DNA of 39,961 bases from contig JAEELL010000046.1 in NCBI GenBank assembly GCA_016282745.1, positions 1 to 39,961 on the forward strand, read 5' to 3'. Positions 24,580 through 32,378 of this stretch are shown piece by piece. The position numbers and the translations under genes were made by a program. The DNA comes from Lachnospiraceae bacterium (GTDB lineage Bacteria; Bacillota; Clostridia; Lachnospirales; Lachnospiraceae). How positions within the stretch are numbered: position 1 is the stretch's first letter; each line of letters opens with the position of its first letter. The notes under the pieces were generated by a model, which was given only the letters and a program-made list of their open reading frames with translations, ran no database searches and was not told where the DNA came from.

Positions 24580-25881
24580 TCATTTAATCGGAATTTCAAT
24601 TCTGGTCAAAAATCCCTGTCCTTTTGCAGTCATAAATCTGACTTTGCCTTTTTCTTTTTCAATTCGCTCTCTGATTCCTTTGATTCCATTATTCTCAGAT
24701 ATCTTTTCGCAACCCACGCCGTTGTCCGCAATTGTTGCCTCGAGACTGTGCGGTTTAAATCTAAGGACAATTTCCATTTTTGATGCCCCTGAATACTTAA
24801 GGGCATTGGTTATCAGTTCTCTAATTGTATCATATACCGTCTTTGAAAGGTGGGAATATTTTTCTGAATCTTCACCTTTTACAGTGACTTCAACTTCCAT
24901 CTCCTTTACCTGATTTGCAAGTTGCATAACGCCCTTGGTAACCAGTTCGTAGTTTTCGCCCTGTCTGAGCATATTAATCGACTCTCTAAGTTCCTTTATG
25001 CCGTTACCTGTAAGAGCCCTTGCCTCTGACAAATATTCCTGTGCCTCGTCGTTTTTGCCGTTTTTAACAGATATTTCTGCAAGCTTCATATATGACTGAA
25101 TCATTGTCAGGGTATGACCTGCTGTATCATGTACCTGTTGCGCTATTCTGTTTCTCTCTGTCTCAAGCAATAACTTCTCGTTTGTAATTATGAGTTCACG
25201 TTTCAAATCCATAAACTGGTACTTGAAGGTGGCTAGAAGAACCAGAGCCATTGAGATACCAAATCCTATAGAGTTAGTATCATAGCGAAGTCTGTCCCCA
25301 AACAGTATATTTACCATGCTGAACATTGTAGGTATCAGCACTGCAAGAACAATAAGTACTTGGGCTTTGTTCTTTTGAGCAAGGCTCTCCTCTCTCATAT
25401 TTCTGATACTCACGCCTTTAAAAAGAAGTACTGCACCAATTAACACATATACATATATTATTGCAAAATTACTATAAAACAATAACCCATGCGTAATCTT
25501 TGTCCTGGTAAATTCAGCATAATAGAGATGATGAAGCGGATTTGTCAACATCGCCATGTAGTGAAATACCGGTGAAATTAGAGTTGCCGCCATTAAGATG
25601 CGAGTCAGTTTTATTCCACAATACAAAATCGCAAACCACAACCAGAATAATCCTATTAAGCATACGCCTATGTTACCATATGCGTAACACACTGATAACT
25701 GTTTGCTATCTTGAGACATTGCCACAAAAATCTGGGAGCTGGACCATATAGCCGCCATCCCCTGACAGGCCATGCACATCTTTACCGACAGTTCTTCTCG
25801 TCCTCTAAACAGCAGTGCTGCCATACTAAATATGACAGTCACCGTTACTATTAGATTTATAATTCCTATTGCAAGTTCCAT
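24580..25881 (-). CDS. 7TM sensor histidine kinase, HisKA_3 type (433 aa)
   Basis: The N-terminal half has seven or so membrane helices and resembles the HisKA_7TM sensor region, including an H-H-L-Y-Y segment in an extracellular loop. The kinase half carries the HisKA_3 phospho-acceptor in A-Q-Q-V-H-D-T-A-G-H and an HATPase domain with D-N-G-V-G and G-I-K-G-I-R-E-R. This is the usual partner for a NarL-type regulator, which follows directly. The start at ATG 25881 is used because AGAGG lies nine bases upstream; an upstream in-frame extension of nine codons has no ribosome binding site. The signal is unknown; 7TM sensors of this type often sense small ligands in the membrane or envelope. Confidence 0.93.
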   Translation of the reverse strand: MELAIGIINLIVTVTVIFSMAALLFRGREELSVKMCMACQGMAAIWSSSQIFVAMSQDSKQLSVCYAYGNIGVCLIGLFWLWFAILYCGIKLTRILMAATLISPVFHYMAMLTNPLHHLYYAEFTRTKITHGLLFYSNFAIIYVYVLIGAVLLFKGVSIRNMREESLAQKNKAQVLIVLAVLIPTMFSMVNILFGDRLRYDTNSIGFGISMALVLLATFKYQFMDLKRELIITNEKLLLETERNRIAQQVHDTAGHTLTMIQSYMKLAEISVKNGKNDEAQEYLSEARALTGNGIKELRESINMLRQGENYELVTKGVMQLANQVKEMEVEVTVKGEDSEKYSHLSKTVYDTIRELITNALKYSGASKMEIVLRFKPHSLEATIADNGVGCEKISENNGIKGIRERIEKEKGKVRFMTAKGQGFLTRIEIPIK

Positions 25882-26015
25882 AATTCTAACCTCTATTATA
25901 CAATCCAAACTTCATTATTGGTAAATTAAATATTGATAAATCATTAAGCCTATTAGATTTTAGCCTTACGTTTTTCATTCTTTTATTTTTCATTCTTTAG
26001 TTCTTCTTACCCAAC

Positions 26016-27923
26016 CTACTCTTCACTATTATCATTCATTTTCATTTCAGTAACTTCTACGTTATCTGAAGCATTTTCGTTTTCTTTATTTTCCATATAA
26101 CCCAATGCTATTTCATTTGCCACATAGCCTGATGGCACTTCTCTTGCAATAAAACCTGCCTGTTTTTCATTTACAATAGATTCTACTGTTTCCTTCTTTT
26201 CGAGGAACACTGCAATCAATACAAAGATTATTCCTACTGCGAACAGGTATCCCCACCAGGGAACGCTTGTCCAGAACTCTCTTGTTATGTATACGAAGTG
26301 GATGAACATATAGCAAAGTGATGAGATCCAGCATACCTTTCTTGAAGCAATTACTCCGTAAAGGAATGTCAAAGTATAAAACACTGCGTAAATAAGTGCG
26401 CAAACTAAATGCTGTTCACCGAATACGTTATGTATTAAAAGAATTGTCAATGATATAAATAGTGCAATATCCTGAATGATTCCCATTATGTTTTTTTCAT
26501 CATACCAAATTACTCTGAGAATGACAATTGATACCATTATTGTTGCTACGAAGTACTCAATTCCAAAATATGCCGGAATTGTAAATATTGCTCCGGGGAA
26601 CATGTTTACAAGAAATATTCCAAATGCCAAGCTCATTGTATAGATAATCTTTCTTCCCTCTCTGTCTTTAATAAATGATGCACAGATTAATAATGCGTGG
26701 CAGAGAATTGTCATTGTTGCAATAGCATACATCTTACTGATTATCATAAGTTCTGTGTTGTTAATATGTGCATTTAACTTTCCGATTATCATAATCGCTG
26801 TCATTCCCTGGAGAATGAACTGGTAAATTGCAAATCTGAGCAACTTCTTATTTTTATTTTTGTAGTACATTCCAAGCATGTAAACTCCTGCAATGATTGC
26901 ATATGGAGCGAACTGATATGCTGAGTAATTCATATCAAGTATAATATTGTATGTATTTAACATTGATAATATAAGTACAAATACTGTTAATTCTTTTCTG
27001 TTTACGAAAAATCCAACTACTCCTACAATTGCAAGTGCTGCAACTGTAATAATCTCTGAGTCAATTGACAGGAATCTGTTAATATCAAACAGCATTGTGT
27101 AAATAAGTAAGCAGATACTTGCGCTGTTTAATAATTTAAGTAATTTGTTATTTACACTTTTATACTCAAGCTCTGTAGCTGTGAATATTGATAAAATCAT
27201 AAATGGAACAACCATGAATGATACTTCACCGGATACCGAAATACCTAATGTAATCATTGATGCTCCGACCACATCCAGAATCCCCTTAATGAAATATACG
27301 ATCGAATTGTCAGGAATTACCTCAGATATGAAGTGTACAATTCCAAGGAGAATTGCTATGATCTGAATCTTTTGAATAACAGTTACTACCGATCCAAGTC
27401 CTTCAATTCCAAATTTGTCATGGTTCTTGTAAAAGTAGTTGATTACCATCAGCACTGCTGCCCACATGGTAAGCATTATGTTGAAGTCTCCATAAAATAT
27501 TGTAAGTGCACATGTTGATACTGAAATGCTCATTACAAGAGCATACTCAAGAATTACATCAAACTTATTTCTGTCCATTACTATTTTGCATCCAATCAAT
27601 ACCGTGCCTATGCAAAGTGCACATGTAACTCTGTCCCAAAATTCAAAGTTGTTAAATACTGAGTTTTTTAAAACTGAATACGCCAGAAAACCTGCTGTTG
27701 CTGTTCCAAGATAATACAGTGCAGAACCTGTAATATCTAACTTTGCTTTTACTTTATGTGAGCCGTAAAAAAGTCCTGCCATTGTAAGCATCAGACAGAT
27801 TTGTTTTGCCGGATCGCTCATGTAATTCCATGCATTTGTGACAAATACACATCCTGCAATAAATATCAGGAATATTCCAATTCCCATCAGCAAATTTGAA
27901 TTAATTGATTTTTTCTTATCCAT
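26016..27923 (-). CDS. Polytopic membrane protein, DUF2157-like (635 aa)
   Basis: This is an integral membrane protein with a short basic head (MDKKKSINSN) and many hydrophobic helices from residue 12 to about 575, then an acidic, Glu/Asn-rich soluble tail. The first helices (L-L-M-G-I-G-I-F-L-I-F-I-A-G ... A-W-N-Y-M) resemble DUF2157/DUF2339-type proteins. No transporter signature or catalytic residue was found. The ribosome binding site is AAAGGA. It is transcribed alone, with an extended -10 promoter at 28105-28113 and a ~175-nt leader; the gap to the kinase gene is about 130 bp. Function unknown; an envelope polymer or sensing role would be a guess. Confidence 0.8.
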   Translation of the reverse strand: MDKKKSINSNLLMGIGIFLIFIAGCVFVTNAWNYMSDPAKQICLMLTMAGLFYGSHKVKAKLDITGSALYYLGTATAGFLAYSVLKNSVFNNFEFWDRVTCALCIGTVLIGCKIVMDRNKFDVILEYALVMSISVSTCALTIFYGDFNIMLTMWAAVLMVINYFYKNHDKFGIEGLGSVVTVIQKIQIIAILLGIVHFISEVIPDNSIVYFIKGILDVVGASMITLGISVSGEVSFMVVPFMILSIFTATELEYKSVNNKLLKLLNSASICLLIYTMLFDINRFLSIDSEIITVAALAIVGVVGFFVNRKELTVFVLILSMLNTYNIILDMNYSAYQFAPYAIIAGVYMLGMYYKNKNKKLLRFAIYQFILQGMTAIMIIGKLNAHINNTELMIISKMYAIATMTILCHALLICASFIKDREGRKIIYTMSLAFGIFLVNMFPGAIFTIPAYFGIEYFVATIMVSIVILRVIWYDEKNIMGIIQDIALFISLTILLIHNVFGEQHLVCALIYAVFYTLTFLYGVIASRKVCWISSLCYMFIHFVYITREFWTSVPWWGYLFAVGIIFVLIAVFLEKKETVESIVNEKQAGFIAREVPSGYVANEIALGYMENKENENASDNVEVTEMKMNDNSEE

Positions 27924-28071
27924 AACTCATCATCCTTTCAGATTAATTTTTCCTTTGTTTTTGTTTTGTTTGGATTTGTTTTTTGCATTGTGTTTTTTGT
28001 TTCTTGGATTAATTCAATTCTATCCGGATGAGGGATTATTCTGTAGATGTCATCTGTCACATAATAAGAAA

Positions 28072-28096
28072 GGACACATGACATTTGTCATGTGCC
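28072..28096. terminator. Hairpin/palindrome downstream of the HigA-like gene
   Basis: CACATGAC and GTCATGTG flank a 4-nt centre and extend outward with G-C pairs. It is 93 bp past the HigA-like stop and on the minus strand leads into CCTTTCTT, so it may terminate that gene. It also sits at the predicted transcript start of the 635-aa membrane protein gene, so it could instead be an operator or a 5' stem-loop. Confidence 0.5.
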
Positions 28097-28104
28097 CGAT
28101 TATT

Positions 28105-28113
28105 ATTATACCA
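28105..28113 (-). promoter_or_regulatory. Extended -10 promoter of the membrane protein gene
   Basis: On the minus strand TGG-TATAAT is an extended -10 element with no good -35 box at 16-18 bp. Initiation near 28098 would place the 28072-28096 palindrome at the very 5' end of the transcript. Confidence 0.5.
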
Positions 28114-28188
28114 TGTAATAAACAAATGATTTGATAATCAACTTTGTTTGGACAAACTAATAATATCCTCAAAGCTCACTCGCAACTG

Positions 28189-29271
28189 TTATATCGGTTC
28201 TTTGATTATCTCATATTTCTTTTTGAGGTTATTCAATGAAGCTTCACTTATTATTTTCTTTCTTTGTAATATGCCTACAATAATAGATGGTGCAATTTCC
28301 TGATTATTTGCAAACTTCAAAACACTCTGTTCTGAATAGTCACCTGATTCACAAAATCTTTCAAAATCCTCAGGCTCAATCAATGAATTATAAACCCAAT
28401 CATCTTCATTTTTTTCTTCATTGATTCTATCTTCTCGGCAATTAACGTTTTCCACACGTCCCAATGCAATATGCGCAATCTCATGAAAAAGATTCAGCCA
28501 AAAAATATCCGAATCATTTTTGTCAGCATTCATCACTAGTACAATCTTATTTCCATCAACAAATGAAGTTCTCTGAATTCTAACTCCTTTCAAACTTTGA
28601 ATAATAATCAAGGCTATTCCGCATTTTGCGAGCCTTTCACTTATCAGTGGCAAGAACTCCTCCGATTCCATAACTGTCATTCTTCGTATCTGAGGAATAA
28701 ATGAAATTACTTTCTTAGTATCTACTGCTTCCGTTTCAACCGCACGCGCAAGTACTCTCGCTTCCTGAATCCACGACAATCTTGCCAAATCACTTCTCTT
28801 GGAGATATCATACACCATCCCTGATTTTCCGGATATCTTCCTATTGCCAAGAAGAGATAACTCAACAACTTCAAAATACCTTCTGAGATGTTGAACTCTT
28901 TCGATGGGATTTCTTGTATCCAAAACCCATCCAAACTTTGCCATCTCCGCGTAAGGAATATTATTGGCTATTTCTAAATCCGTATCCATCTTCTTATCAG
29001 ATTCTATTTTTATTAACTTTTCTCTGTAAATCGCTTCAAGGTTATTCCAAAACTGTGCCGGAACACCAAGAACTATTTCAAGCTTTACTGACGTTTCATA
29101 TGTAAGAATCACTTCTCCGTTAATCAGTTTGCTAATATGCTTCTCGGACATTCCCATTCTTGCCGCGAATTCTTTTTGATTCATCCCTCTGTCAACAAGC
29201 TGTTCTTTTATTGTGGCACCGGGCGGCGTAGCAATTATACTTGTCATATTATTTCTCATAGTATTTCTCAT
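28189..29271 (-). CDS. HigA-like XRE regulator with ImmA/IrrE-type peptidase domain (360 aa)
   Basis: The N-terminal helix-turn-helix (about 21-75: T-P-P-G-A-T-I-K-E-Q-L, then Q-K-E-F-A-A-R-M-G-M-S-E-K-H-I-S-K-L-I) is of the HigA antitoxin class. The C-terminal part carries a zinc metallopeptidase signature H-E-I-A-H (263-267), as in ImmA/IrrE regulators that cleave a partner repressor. The length (about 350-360 aa) suits this fused family. No toxin gene is adjacent. Three in-frame ATGs (29271, 29259, 29247) sit in a repeated ATGAGAAAT context; 29247 gives the canonical HigA N-terminus but all have weak ribosome binding sites. The promoter (29331-29359) is flanked by two palindromes with identical arms, indicating autoregulation. 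It is probably a stress or mobile-element-derived regulator; the substrate is unknown. Confidence 0.88.
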   Translation of the reverse strand: MRNTMRNNMTSIIATPPGATIKEQLVDRGMNQKEFAARMGMSEKHISKLINGEVILTYETSVKLEIVLGVPAQFWNNLEAIYREKLIKIESDKKMDTDLEIANNIPYAEMAKFGWVLDTRNPIERVQHLRRYFEVVELSLLGNRKISGKSGMVYDISKRSDLARLSWIQEARVLARAVETEAVDTKKVISFIPQIRRMTVMESEEFLPLISERLAKCGIALIIIQSLKGVRIQRTSFVDGNKIVLVMNADKNDSDIFWLNLFHEIAHIALGRVENVNCREDRINEEKNEDDWVYNSLIEPEDFERFCESGDYSEQSVLKFANNQEIAPSIIVGILQRKKIISEASLNNLKKKYEIIKEPI

Positions 29272-29310
29272 AGTAGTATGTTATTTCCAAATTTTAGCCT
29301 CTACAACAAA

Positions 29311-29327
29311 TTTACCTGTCAGGTAAA
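29311..29327. promoter_or_regulatory. Operator 1 (TTTACCT-N3-AGGTAAA)
   Basis: This is a perfect dyad with 7-bp arms, located just downstream of the -10 box and covering the expected transcript start of the HigA-like gene. The same arms recur at 29367-29383. Likely binding site for the encoded helix-turn-helix protein. Confidence 0.7.
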
Positions 29328-29330
29328 TCG

Positions 29331-29359
29331 ACAATAACATTTTCGAACAAATTAGTCAA
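29331..29359 (-). promoter_or_regulatory. Promoter of the HigA-like gene
   Basis: On the minus strand TTGACT (29359-29354), a 17-bp spacer ending TGT, and TATTGT (29336-29331) form a promoter with an extended -10. It lies exactly between the two palindromic operators. Confidence 0.65.
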
Positions 29360-29366
29360 CAGCAAA

Positions 29367-29383
29367 TTTACCTTCTAGGTAAA
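29367..29383. promoter_or_regulatory. Operator 2 (TTTACCT-N3-AGGTAAA)
   Basis: The arms match operator 1, with a different 3-bp centre. It lies eight bp upstream of the -35 box; the centres of the two sites are 56 bp apart, so one dimer at each end could clamp the promoter. Confidence 0.7.
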
Positions 29384-29451
29384 CTCTTGTACCATTCAGC
29401 CTTTCAGCAATGCCAGCTTGAATATGAATATTATTTCTTATATGACAAAGT

Positions 29452-29489
29452 ACACCCGGGCACACAACAAAAATCATGCGCCCGGGTGT
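29452..29489 (-). terminator. Hairpin terminator of the 533-aa protein gene
   Basis: ACACCCGGGC and GCCCGGGTGT form a very GC-rich stem, extended by two more pairs, around a 12-nt loop, 73 bp past the stop codon. The trailing T content on the minus strand is modest. It also insulates the HigA-like promoter. Confidence 0.65.
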
Positions 29490-29561
29490 TGCCTAATATT
29501 CCAGTTTCCCTGAACAAAAATTACACCTATTAAATTTTGTTTTAGCAAATAAAGATCCAGA

Positions 29562-31163
29562 TTATATAAATGTCACATCACTTTCAAGTCCTTTTTCTAT
29601 TGCAAACTTCTTGATAAATCTTCGCTGATCATCAGTTAAATAATTGCTATCATTTATCCGACAATAAAGATAATTATCCACTACAAACATTTTTATGAAG
29701 AACTTTTTTGATTTGTCCGTCATATATAATTCAGTCCTTCTTCCCTCAACTGTGTCATGTATAAAATCTCTTATACCGTAAAACAGAAGAAAATCAGTTT
29801 TTTTGTACAAATCAAGAAGAGCTTTAATTGAATGTGGAACAAAGACTCCATATTTTCCATCATCATAAATGAATTTTGAATTATTTCTATAATATCTCCT
29901 CATTTTCTGTTCCATTTTTTCTTCATTTTCTATGTATTTTTGAAGAAAGAAATAAAGTTCATAAAAGCTGTTGAAATTATTATTAATATATCTTGCCGTC
30001 TTTGGAAGTAATTTATATGCCCACTCTAATTCATCACACAAGGCATAATACTCTTTTACAACAGAATATATACTCTGTGCATCAAAATCTAAAATAATAG
30101 CCTCTTCATGTCTGTCATTCCTTTCATCCTCATTACACTCATTACACTCATCATCCTCATTATTTTCTGTATACTCATTCCTATAATGACCTTCAACGGA
30201 AACATCATGAGATTTGCTACGTTTGATATAAGCACCTTCGCAGGAATCAAAATCACAAGAATCATCGTATCTGCATATATTCTCACAATATTCCTCTCCG
30301 AATGCCTCAGCATAATAACACTTTTCATATTTTACATAATCATCTTCAATATAACGATCATACATCAGATGCGTATCCAGTTCGCCGAGAAATCTCAGCA
30401 TTCTCTTTTCAACAGTTTCATCATTTTCTAAGCAATCTTTCAAGTACAGAATCTGCAATTCATTAAGTGTTTCGATATCATTCAAAAGAGAATGATAATA
30501 TCTGTATATCATGGCAATCAACTGTCTGTCATCTGCAGTAGCTATTACACAATCTTTTTCACTTTCAACTCTGTAATTAAACTTTCTAAGAAGTGTAACA
30601 GGCATTCCAAAAGCATCTTCAATATTCTGTGCCATCATATTCCAGCCAGTCATATAACGGAGATTTAACGCTATGTATGAGAGACCTGCTTTTACGAGAA
30701 GTTCTCTGACTCCGCTTCTAAAAGAGGCGAAGTATGCATGGAATAAAGAAGTACCAATATTGAAATAATTCTTTATATTCAATTCCGGAGCAGCCTTATC
30801 AAGATCATCTTCAAATATGCCAATGAGAGCCGAATTAAACCATACAGAAGATTTGTCAATGAGTTTCAAAAACTTATGCTCACGAAAATCCGGCATCTGA
30901 TATCCCGGTTTAATGACAAATCGCTCTTCCATCAACATATCGCTGAAGTTATAGAAGAAATATGCGTCAACAAACCAGCCATCATCATCCTTTCTGACAT
31001 AGGCATTGCAAACCGCAGTATCTTCATTAAGTTTTGTAGGAATAACCTCAAGACGCTGAAACTCACGTTCCTCCTTAGACAAAGGAGGTGGATAGTCCTT
31101 TTCATCTAGTATCGGATTATTATAAACTTTTCTTTCTATGTCTCTTGTATTGTAAAATTTCAT
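29562..31163 (-). CDS. Unrecognised cytosolic protein (533 aa)
   Basis: I do not recognise the family. There is no signal peptide or convincing membrane helix. The N-terminal ~300 residues are rich in aromatic and acidic residues and appear alpha/beta. A Cys-containing acidic linker (about 300-355, with E-Y-C-E-N-I-C and D-E-C-N-E-C) separates them from a helical C-terminal part (360-533). The paired Cys residues could bind metal, but spacing is irregular. Start ATG 31163 has a good ribosome binding site (AAAGGAG). It appears monocistronic, divergent from the plus-strand gene at 31269 and terminated at 29452-29489. Neighbouring an ImmA-type regulator might hint at a mobile or stress context, but that is weak. 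Confidence 0.75.
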   Translation of the reverse strand: MKFYNTRDIERKVYNNPILDEKDYPPPLSKEEREFQRLEVIPTKLNEDTAVCNAYVRKDDDGWFVDAYFFYNFSDMLMEERFVIKPGYQMPDFREHKFLKLIDKSSVWFNSALIGIFEDDLDKAAPELNIKNYFNIGTSLFHAYFASFRSGVRELLVKAGLSYIALNLRYMTGWNMMAQNIEDAFGMPVTLLRKFNYRVESEKDCVIATADDRQLIAMIYRYYHSLLNDIETLNELQILYLKDCLENDETVEKRMLRFLGELDTHLMYDRYIEDDYVKYEKCYYAEAFGEEYCENICRYDDSCDFDSCEGAYIKRSKSHDVSVEGHYRNEYTENNEDDECNECNEDERNDRHEEAIILDFDAQSIYSVVKEYYALCDELEWAYKLLPKTARYINNNFNSFYELYFFLQKYIENEEKMEQKMRRYYRNNSKFIYDDGKYGVFVPHSIKALLDLYKKTDFLLFYGIRDFIHDTVEGRRTELYMTDKSKKFFIKMFVVDNYLYCRINDSNYLTDDQRRFIKKFAIEKGLESDVTFI

Positions 31164-31268
31164 ACTCGACTCCTTTTTATATTTTGCACTTTTTTCTTAT
31201 CTATTCTCTTATGAGTTGTCATGTGTTATGCTAGTGTATGAATCAATTATGTGAAAGGAAAAATAGCA

Positions 31269-32075
31269 ATGAATAAACTAATCAAAATATTATCAATAAT
31301 TTTTGGAGTGATATTAAGTTTCTACTCTTTCTCAGCTCTTTTCAAAATTCCATATTATGAAGTTATTTATAACCATGGAATAAAACTTCGTGCAATACAC
31401 ATTCCACTCATTTTTTTGACACTAATTATTATATCGCAAATCTTAATTCATTTCTTTTCAAAAATAAAAAAAGCTACAATTATTATAGTCCTAACACTAT
31501 GTGCTCTCTATATAATAACGCTGTATTTTTATGCAACTCGCATTGACAATAGAGAATATGAAAAGATAGTTTGTTCATATTTTGGATGCAAAACACACAA
31601 CGACAATTTGTTAGGAATCCATGAATGTCAAGTTGATAAAAATATGAAGCACATCCTTATTCAATTTGAAAGCGATGCTACTGACAGTTCACTTGATATT
31701 ATCGACAGTTTAAAAATAGTTTCTGTTCCGGATGACTATTCTTTTGACAATAAATCTTTTGATATCAAACCTGTATTAGAACCAGCAGATACAGCCAACG
31801 AGTATCAGGTTGATATTTCTGACATTGAAAAAGAACTTTTCAATCACTATTTTATGGATAATGTAACACTATATACTATAGTAAATGATGAATACATTTT
31901 TGAAACGGCAAGATTTTACCGCGATACACCTTTAACAAGATTCTTTGCACGCGGAGACAGGGCAGAGATGTTTGATATGTTTAGCACACAATCATTACTT
32001 ATTATTTCAATTATTGGTTTATTACTTATGTTTAGTTTCAATTTATTTATTAAGACAGATGTGAGCGAGAAATAA
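31269..32075 (+). CDS. Small multi-pass membrane protein (268 aa)
   Basis: This is the only accepted plus-strand gene. Three N-terminal membrane helices (about 3-26, 42-62 and 70-90) precede an extracytoplasmic domain (about 95-235) with two or three Cys residues (V-C-S-Y-F-G-C-K) and many acidic residues. A C-terminal helix (about 241-261) follows. No family was recognised. The start is ATG 31269, with AAAGGA ten bases upstream; a GTG at 31251 lies before that site and is rejected. It shares a ~105-bp divergent region with the 533-aa gene; no clear promoter was found there. It ends in the repeat-rich terminator region at 32086. Confidence 0.75.
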   Translation: MNKLIKILSIIFGVILSFYSFSALFKIPYYEVIYNHGIKLRAIHIPLIFLTLIIISQILIHFFSKIKKATIIIVLTLCALYIITLYFYATRIDNREYEKIVCSYFGCKTHNDNLLGIHECQVDKNMKHILIQFESDATDSSLDIIDSLKIVSVPDDYSFDNKSFDIKPVLEPADTANEYQVDISDIEKELFNHYFMDNVTLYTIVNDEYIFETARFYRDTPLTRFFARGDRAEMFDMFSTQSLLIISIIGLLLMFSFNLFIKTDVSEK

Positions 32076-32085
32076 TATTTTTCCC

Positions 32086-32180
32086 GCTCGTATACGGCGT
32101 CGCGGTATTCAACAACAAAAAAAGTTCCGATGCAAGTAAACTTGCATCGGAACTTTTTTTATTGTTGAGCGTGGCTTGTG
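32086..32180. repeat. Duplicated ~95-bp hairpin element, copy A
   Basis: This copy begins GCTCGTATACG, contains a perfect 13-bp hairpin, and ends in ATTGTTGAGCGTGGCTTGTG. It recurs at 32275-32370 in the same orientation with few differences. A smaller perfect hairpin GCGATTT/AAATCGC (32193-32210) lies between the two. The ~300-bp gene-free gap is filled by these elements. It resembles a REP or MITE-like intergenic repeat. Confidence 0.7.
32117..32160. terminator. Bidirectional terminator inside repeat copy A
   Basis: GTTCCGATGCAAG and CTTGCATCGGAAC (13 bp, TAAA loop) are flanked by seven As on one side and seven Ts on the other, so it can stop transcripts from both directions: the plus-strand 268-aa gene and read-through from tsf. 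Confidence 0.85.
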
Positions 32181-32274
32181 ACGCTTGCTAACGCGATTTT
32201 TACAAATCGCTACCGCATCGACAAATGTAAGCGTTTGCTCAACCCACACTTACTCGCAATTCGCTCCGCTTCTT

Positions 32275-32370
32275 GCTCGTATACGTGCGTCGCCGCATTC
32301 AACAATTAAAAAAGTTCCGTTTGCAAGTAAACTTGCATCGGAACTTTTTTATTGTTGAGCGTGGCTTGTG
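32275..32370. repeat. Duplicated ~95-bp hairpin element, copy B
   Basis: The second copy, 188-189 bp from copy A, ends eight bp before the tsf stop codon. The flanks and the ATTGTTGAGCGTGGCTTGTG end are identical; the stem has changed to GTTCCGTTTGCAAG opposite CTTGCATCGGAAC, leaving an internal mismatch. Confidence 0.7.
32311..32350 (-). terminator. Terminator of rpsB-tsf inside repeat copy B
   Basis: This is a slightly imperfect hairpin with A- and T-tracts on its two sides, starting about 30 bp past the tsf stop codon. It is the natural end of the rpsB-tsf transcript, with copy A as a backup. Confidence 0.75.
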
Positions 32371-32378
32371 CTAAACGC

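Noticed and set aside
24392-24913. 173-codon plus-strand frame opposite kinase and regulator
   Set aside because: Antisense to two clearly recognised genes; no independent signals.
25895-25900. TATAAT box in front of the kinase gene
   Set aside because: It lies so close to the start codon that the transcript would begin inside or after the ribosome binding site.
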